A stretch of DNA of 64,000 bases from Pseudomonadota bacterium (GTDB lineage Bacteria; Pseudomonadota; Gammaproteobacteria; Burkholderiales; Burkholderiaceae_C): assembly GCA_020161065.1 (NCBI GenBank), contig JAIUPH010000001.1:1-64000 (forward strand), in the 5' to 3' direction. Below are positions 59,107 to 64,000 of the stretch, piece by piece. The translations under genes were made by a program, and so were the position numbers. Each line of letters begins with the position of its first letter. Position 1 is the first letter of the stretch. The notes under the pieces were generated by a model that searched no databases, had not been told where the DNA came from, and saw only the letters and a program-made list of their open reading frames with translations.

Positions 59107-59976
59107 TCAGACCCTCGACACCGACACGCGGCCGAACAGCCCCGCAGGCCTGACCAGCAGCACGCCGATGATCAGTGCCAGCGCGACGCTCAGCTTCAAC
59201 TCGTTGCCGATCAGCAGCCCGACCAGGTTCTCCAGCACGCCGACGGCGAGCCCGCCGACCACCGCGCCCACCGGGCTGGTGATGCCGCCCAGCACGGCCC
59301 CGGCGAAGGCGTAGAGCAGCACGCTCATCATCATGTTGGGGTCGAGGAAGACGATCGGCGCGACCAGCATGCCGGCCACCGCGCCGATGGCGCTGGCCAG
59401 CCCCCAGCCGAGCGCCAGCATGCTGCCGACGCGGATGCCCACCAGGCTGCTCGACGCCGGGTTCTCGGCCACCGCGCGCAGCGCCAGCCCCCACGGCGTG
59501 AAGCGGAAGAAGACGAACAGCAGCAGCAGCAGCGCGACCGTGACGACCAGGCTGCCGAGCTGGTGCGCCGACACCATGCCGCCCCACAGCCCGGTGCCGC
59601 CGCCGAACGGGCTGGGGAAGGTCTGCACGCTGTAGCCGAAGGCCCAGCCCGCCACGCTGTTGAAGATGACCAGCAGCCCGATGAACACCACCACCACGGC
59701 CAGCACCGGCGCCTGCGCCAGCGGCCGGATGACGACGCGCTCGACCGCGGCGCCGACGACGAAGCCGATCGCCGTCGCCGCCGCGAAGGCCAGCCAGTAC
59801 GGCACGCCCTTTTGCAGCAGCGCCCAGGCCAGGTAGGTGCAGAACATGGCCATCTCGCCCTGGGCGAAGTTCACGTGGTGGGTGGTCTGGTAGATCATCA
59901 CCAGCGCCAGCGCGACGATGGCGTACACGCTGCCGGTCGCCAGCCCCGAGATCACCTGTTGCAGCACGTCTTCCAT
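59107..59976 (-). CDS. livH: LivH-type ABC permease (second system), 289 aa
   Basis: VISGLATGSVYAIVALALVMIY and NFAQGEMAMFCTYLAW are the N-terminal LivH hallmarks; LRAVAENPASSSLVGIRVG is the coupling loop. Eleven bp from livM. No periplasmic receptor gene is adjacent in the window. Confidence 0.92.
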   Translation of the reverse strand: MEDVLQQVISGLATGSVYAIVALALVMIYQTTHHVNFAQGEMAMFCTYLAWALLQKGVPYWLAFAAATAIGFVVGAAVERVVIRPLAQAPVLAVVVVFIGLLVIFNSVAGWAFGYSVQTFPSPFGGGTGLWGGMVSAHQLGSLVVTVALLLLLFVFFRFTPWGLALRAVAENPASSSLVGIRVGSMLALGWGLASAIGAVAGMLVAPIVFLDPNMMMSVLLYAFAGAVLGGITSPVGAVVGGLAVGVLENLVGLLIGNELKLSVALALIIGVLLVRPAGLFGRVSVSRV

Positions 59977-60003
59977 TGGCGGGTGTGTCTCGGCGGCTGG
60001 CGT

Positions 60004-60716
<713 letters not shown>

Positions 60717-60720
<4 letters not shown>

Positions 60721-61511
60721 CGCGCGCGGCCCAGGTAGGCGGCCACCACCTCGGGGTGGTTGGCCACGGCCTGCGGCGTGCCGGCGGCCAGCACCTTGCC
60801 GAAGTTCAGCGCGACGACGTGGTCCGACACGCTCATCACCAGCCCCATGTGGTGCTCGACCAGCAGCACCGTGGTCCGCAACTCGTCGCGGATGCGGCGG
60901 ATCAGCGCGCCGAGGCGGCCCACCTCTTCGTGGTTGAGCCCGCAGGCCGGCTCGTCCAGCAGCAGCAGCCGCGGCTCGCCGACCAGCGCGCGCGCCAGCT
61001 CCACGCGCTTCTGCGTGCCAAACGGCAGCTCGGAGACGCGGGTCTGCGCGTCGCGGCCGAGGTCGAGGAAGTCGAGCACCTGCGCCAGGCGGCGTTCCGT
61101 CTCGCGGCGCTCGCGGCCGACCACCGGCAGCCGCAGCGCGTTGGCGAAGAAGCCGGCGCTCGTGCGGCCATGGCGGCCGACGCGCACGTTGTCGGCCACC
61201 GACAGCGTGCGGAACATCGCCAGGTTCTGGAAGGTGCGGCCGATGCCCAGCGGCGCGATGCGGTGCGGCGGCAGCCGCGTGATCGGCGCGCCGGCGAACT
61301 CGATCTCGCCGGCCTGGCAGTCGTACAGCCGCGACAGGCAGTTGAAGAGCGAGGTCTTGCCGGCGCCGTTGGGCCCGATCAGGCCGCAGATGCTGCCGCT
61401 CGCCACCTCGAAGGACACGCCCTGCAGCGCCTTCACGCCGCCGAACTGCAGCGCGATGCCCTGCAGCCGGAGAAGTGCGCGCCCCTCGGCGGGACCTGCC
61501 CGGTCGGTCAT
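60717..61511 (-). CDS. livG: LivG-type ABC ATPase (second system), 264 aa
   Basis: Walker A GPNGAGKTSLFNCLSRLY is near residue 42, the signature LPFGTQKRVELARALV near 155, and Walker B LLLLDEPACGLNHEEV. It is the first gene of the operon livGFHM. Divergent from the SDR gene at 61635, with the shared dyad 61536-61551 between. Confidence 0.93.
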
Positions 61512-61535
61512 CGAACGCCCTCGGGGTGGAATTCC

Positions 61536-61551
61536 GGTATGCTACCATACC
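61536..61551. promoter_or_regulatory. GGTATG-CTAC-CATACC operator candidate
   Basis: A 6-bp perfect inverted repeat with a 4-nt spacer, between livG and the SDR gene. It includes GTATGCTA, also found inverted upstream of the CoA ligase. TetR- or other small-regulator binding is likely; no such gene is in the window. Confidence 0.55.
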
Positions 61552-61634
61552 AATTTTCGGCGATCGAGCCGCGGGAGAACCCGCATCTCGGCGCGTTTGG
61601 GGAACCCTTCTAGGAACCCGGCGGAAGGAGCGGC

Positions 61635-62399
61635 ATGGACCTCGCGAACCTCAAGGGCGGCGCCTTCGTCGCCGGCGGCAGCGGCGGCATCGGGCGCGCC
61701 GTGTGCCTGGCGCTGGCGCGCGCCGGCAGCGACGTGTTCTTCACCTACCGCAGCCGGCGCGACAACGCCGAGGCGGCGGCGCGCGAGGTCGAGGCGCTCG
61801 GCCGCCGCGTCGCCTTCGCCGCGCTCGACCTGCAGGACGCCGAAGCCGTCGAGCGCATCGCCGCCGAAGCCGCGGACTTTCTCGGCGGCTTCCATTCGGT
61901 GGTCTACGCCGCCGGGCCGGTGCTGCACATGCAGTTGATCGGCGACATCTCGCCCGCCGACTGGGCCCGCGTCACCAATGCCGACGTCAACGGCTGCTTC
62001 AACCTGGTCCACGCCACGCTGCCGCGGCTGCGGGCGCAAGGCGGCAGTTATGTCGCGGTGATCACCTCGGCGGTCGAGCGCGTGCCGGCGCGCGACATCC
62101 TGTCGGCGGCGCCGAAGGCGGCGGTGGAGATGCTGATCCGCGGCGTTGCGCGCGAAGAGGGCCGCAACGGCATCCGCGCCAACTGCGTCGGGCCGGGCTG
62201 GATCGATGCCGGGCTCGGCCACGCGGTGATGAGCGAGGAGCTGACGCCGGCGCAGATCGAGACCATCCGCCGCGCCATTCCGCTGCGGCGCATCGGCCAG
62301 GCCGCGGAGGTGGCCGAGGCCGTCGTCTTCCTGCTGTCGCCGCGGGCGTCGTTCATCTCCGGCCAGTCGCTGGCGGTCGACGGCGGCATGCAGGTCTGA
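61635..62399 (+). CDS. SDR-family protein lacking the catalytic Tyr, 254 aa
   Basis: A short-chain dehydrogenase fold with a cofactor loop FVAGGSGGIGRAVCLALARA. The catalytic Ser (S145) and Lys (K161) remain, but the Tyr position four residues before the Lys is S157 (LSAAPK), and the NNAG motif reads YAAG. So it may be a reductase of altered mechanism, a hydratase-like protein, or inactive. It follows GGAAGGAG and lies upstream of another SDR. Gene order suggests a role with the acyl-CoA island. Confidence 0.8.
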   Translation: MDLANLKGGAFVAGGSGGIGRAVCLALARAGSDVFFTYRSRRDNAEAAAREVEALGRRVAFAALDLQDAEAVERIAAEAADFLGGFHSVVYAAGPVLHMQLIGDISPADWARVTNADVNGCFNLVHATLPRLRAQGGSYVAVITSAVERVPARDILSAAPKAAVEMLIRGVAREEGRNGIRANCVGPGWIDAGLGHAVMSEELTPAQIETIRRAIPLRRIGQAAEVAEAVVFLLSPRASFISGQSLAVDGGMQV

Positions 62400-62424
62400 A
62401 TTTGGTGAAGCAACTGGAGTGGCG

Positions 62425-63327
62425 ATGAAGCTGTGTGAAGGACGCGTCGCGATCGTCAGCGGCGCCGGGCGCGGGCTGGGCCGGGCGCATGCGCTGATGC
62501 TTGCGCGGCACGGGGCCAAGGTGGTGGTCAACGACCTCGGCAGCTCGGCCGCGGGCATCGGCCGCGACGCGACGCCGGCCGAAGAAGTGGTCGCCGAAAT
62601 CCGCGCGCTGGGCGGCGAAGCGGTGGTCGACACCAGCGACGTCTCCGACTGGAGCGGCGCGCAGGCGATGATCGAGCGCGCGGTGGCCAGCTTCGGCCGG
62701 CTCGACATCCTGGTCAACAACGCCGGCATCCTGCGCGACCGCATGCTCGTCAACATGACCGAGGACGAGTGGGACTCGGTCATCAAGGTGCACCTCAAAG
62801 GCACCTTCGCGCCGACGCACCACGCCGCCAACCACTGGCGCCGCCAGCACAAGGCGGGGCAGGCGGTCGATGCGCGCGTCATCAACACCAGCTCGCATTC
62901 GGGGCTGTTCGCCAACATCGGCCAGGCCAACTACGCGGCCGCCAAGGCGGGCATCGCGAGCTTCTCGATCGTCGCCGCGCGCGAGTTGCAGCGCCTGGGC
63001 GTGACGGTCAACGCCATCGCCCCGCGCGCCGAGACGCGCATGACCAGCGGCCTGCGCGGCGAGCTGGCGCCCGAGGTCGTCGCCCGCCGCGATCCGGCGT
63101 GGATCGCCGCGCTGGTGACCTGGCTGGCCAGCCCCGAGGCGCGCCACGTCAGCGGCAAGGTGTTCGAGGCCTGGGGTTATGGCTACACGGTGGCCGAGAG
63201 CTGGCAGCACGGCGCGATCACGCCGGCCAGCCAGGACCCGACGGAGCTGGGCCCGAAGATCGACGAGATCGTCCGCTTCTCGCGCAAGAACGCGGGCATC
63301 GACCGCGACACCTGGCTCGATGTCTGA
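62425..63327 (+). CDS. Short-chain dehydrogenase, MFE-2-like 3-hydroxyacyl-CoA type, 300 aa
   Basis: VAIVSGAGRGLGRAHALMLA is the cofactor fold; VVVNDLGSSAAGIGR follows as in MFE-2 relatives. NNAG is present, and the active site is SSHSGLFANIGQANYAAAKAG with YxxxK intact. I use ATG 62425, five nt after GGAG, rather than GTG 62419. It ends just before a Bug receptor gene. Confidence 0.88.
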   Translation: MKLCEGRVAIVSGAGRGLGRAHALMLARHGAKVVVNDLGSSAAGIGRDATPAEEVVAEIRALGGEAVVDTSDVSDWSGAQAMIERAVASFGRLDILVNNAGILRDRMLVNMTEDEWDSVIKVHLKGTFAPTHHAANHWRRQHKAGQAVDARVINTSSHSGLFANIGQANYAAAKAGIASFSIVAARELQRLGVTVNAIAPRAETRMTSGLRGELAPEVVARRDPAWIAALVTWLASPEARHVSGKVFEAWGYGYTVAESWQHGAITPASQDPTELGPKIDEIVRFSRKNAGIDRDTWLDV

Positions 63328-63382
63328 GGCCCGTCATCGGGCCGGTCGCGGCGCGCGGCCGGCCTCCAGGGAGACCCCCCTG

Positions 63383-64000
63383 TTGCAACGCCGTTCGCTG
63401 CTGGCGGCCGCGACCACCGCCGCGCTGTTGACGTCGGCCCGCGCCCAGCGCAGCGATGTGTTCCCGACGCGGCCCGTGACCCTGGTCGTGCCGTTTGCCG
63501 TCGGCGGCCCGACCGACGCGGTGGCGCGCGCGCTGGCCGAGGCCTTGCGGCCCGCGCTCGGCGTGCCCATCGTCGTCGACAACCGGGCCGGCGCCGGCGG
63601 CGCGCTGGCCAACGACTTCGTCGCGCGCTCGGCGCCCGACGGGCACACGCTGCTGCTCGCCGGTTCGTCGCTGACCATCAACCCGGCGGTGACGCGCAGC
63701 GTCCTCGACCCGGTGCACGACCTCGCCGCCGTCTCGCAGGTGCTGACGCTGGAGATCTTCCTCGTCGCGCGCGCCGAGCTGCCGCCGCGCACGCTGCCGC
63801 AGCTGGTCGAGTACGCCAGGGCGCGGCCCGGCCAGCTGAGCTTCGGCTCGTCGGGCAACGGCTCGGTCACGCACATGCAGATGGAGCTGCTGAAGGCGTT
63901 GACGGGCATCCACCTCGTGCACATCCCTTACCGCGGCAACGCGCCGGCGCTGCAGGACCTGCTGGGCGGACAGATCGACCTGCTGTTCGACAGCCTGGCC
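63383..64000 (+). CDS. Bug/TctC-type periplasmic receptor, 5' part (runs off the window)
   Basis: Signal peptide (LQRRSLLAAATTAALLTSA ending ARA) then RPVTLVVPFAVGGPTDAVAR, the Bug ligand-loop motif; later PYRGNAPALQDLLGGQIDLL. The last codon read is in frame at 64000. TTG 63383 with GGGAG upstream is my choice. An ATG at 63320, overlapping the SDR stop, would add 21 Arg-rich residues before the signal peptide. Confidence 0.82.
   Translation, partial: MQRRSLLAAATTAALLTSARAQRSDVFPTRPVTLVVPFAVGGPTDAVARALAEALRPALGVPIVVDNRAGAGGALANDFVARSAPDGHTLLLAGSSLTINPAVTRSVLDPVHDLAAVSQVLTLEIFLVARAELPPRTLPQLVEYARARPGQLSFGSSGNGSVTHMQMELLKALTGIHLVHIPYRGNAPALQDLLGGQIDLLFDSLA

Overview
The window is very GC-rich, densely packed chromosomal DNA. 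Its gene content (many Bug/TctC receptors, two Liv-type ABC systems, a fused indolepyruvate:ferredoxin oxidoreductase, a PuuD-type urate oxidase) points to a betaproteobacterium of the order Burkholderiales, in the Rubrivivax/Ideonella/Leptothrix or comamonad neighbourhood. This placement is inferred from content; no rRNA gene is present. I see no tRNA, CRISPR array, insertion sequence or phage gene.

Layout. 1-5160 is a small defence/accessory block: a helicase-nuclease of Type III restriction type, a truncated partner methyltransferase with an AT-richer 3' part, and a GNAT/DUF1778 toxin-antitoxin pair. 5272-14184 encodes 2-hydroxy/2-keto acid chemistry: a Bug receptor, an IlvD-type dehydratase, an FMN hydroxy-acid oxidase, and a large indolepyruvate oxidoreductase divergent from a LysR regulator. 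14417-17777 pairs a PhnD-like periplasmic binding protein with a membrane PAS-GGDEF-EAL protein. 17796-33152 is a catabolic island: a complete Liv transporter (livKHMGF, minus strand) divergent from aldehyde dehydrogenase, aminotransferase, FAD oxidase, amidohydrolase, acyl-CoA dehydrogenase, CoA ligase, enoyl-CoA hydratase and an NAD-dependent dehydrogenase, closed by a PAS-AraC regulator. 33207-36060 holds a VOC protein, a quinone reductase, two gene remnants and a second GNAT toxin-antitoxin pair.

36122-55288 is the most coherent part: a nearly complete route from xanthine/urate to glycerate phosphate. The permease (53756) imports purine, PuuD (41151) oxidises urate, UraH (53173) opens hydroxyisourate, a UraD-allantoate amidohydrolase fusion (37357) and PuuE (39156) carry it to ureidoglycolate-level products, and Gcl, Hyi, tartronate semialdehyde reductase and glycerate kinase (48219-53115) assimilate glyoxylate. 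A GntR/FCD gene in the puuE operon and five TGTATACA-type palindromes in front of these units suggest one regulon. The puuD and permease transcripts also share a structured leader that looks like a xanthine/urate riboswitch. In the permease leader a 10-nt segment is perfectly complementary to the ribosome-binding site, which suggests a translational switch. Inserted in this locus is a second unit (42555-47033) with a GltIJK-like amino-acid transporter lacking its ATPase, a GntR regulator and an FAD oxidase.

55389-64000 is another CoA/beta-oxidation-like island: a CoA ligase, three short-chain dehydrogenases (one without the catalytic Tyr), a Liv transporter without a binding protein, and the start of a further Bug receptor. 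Three of its promoters share a GTATRCTA element.
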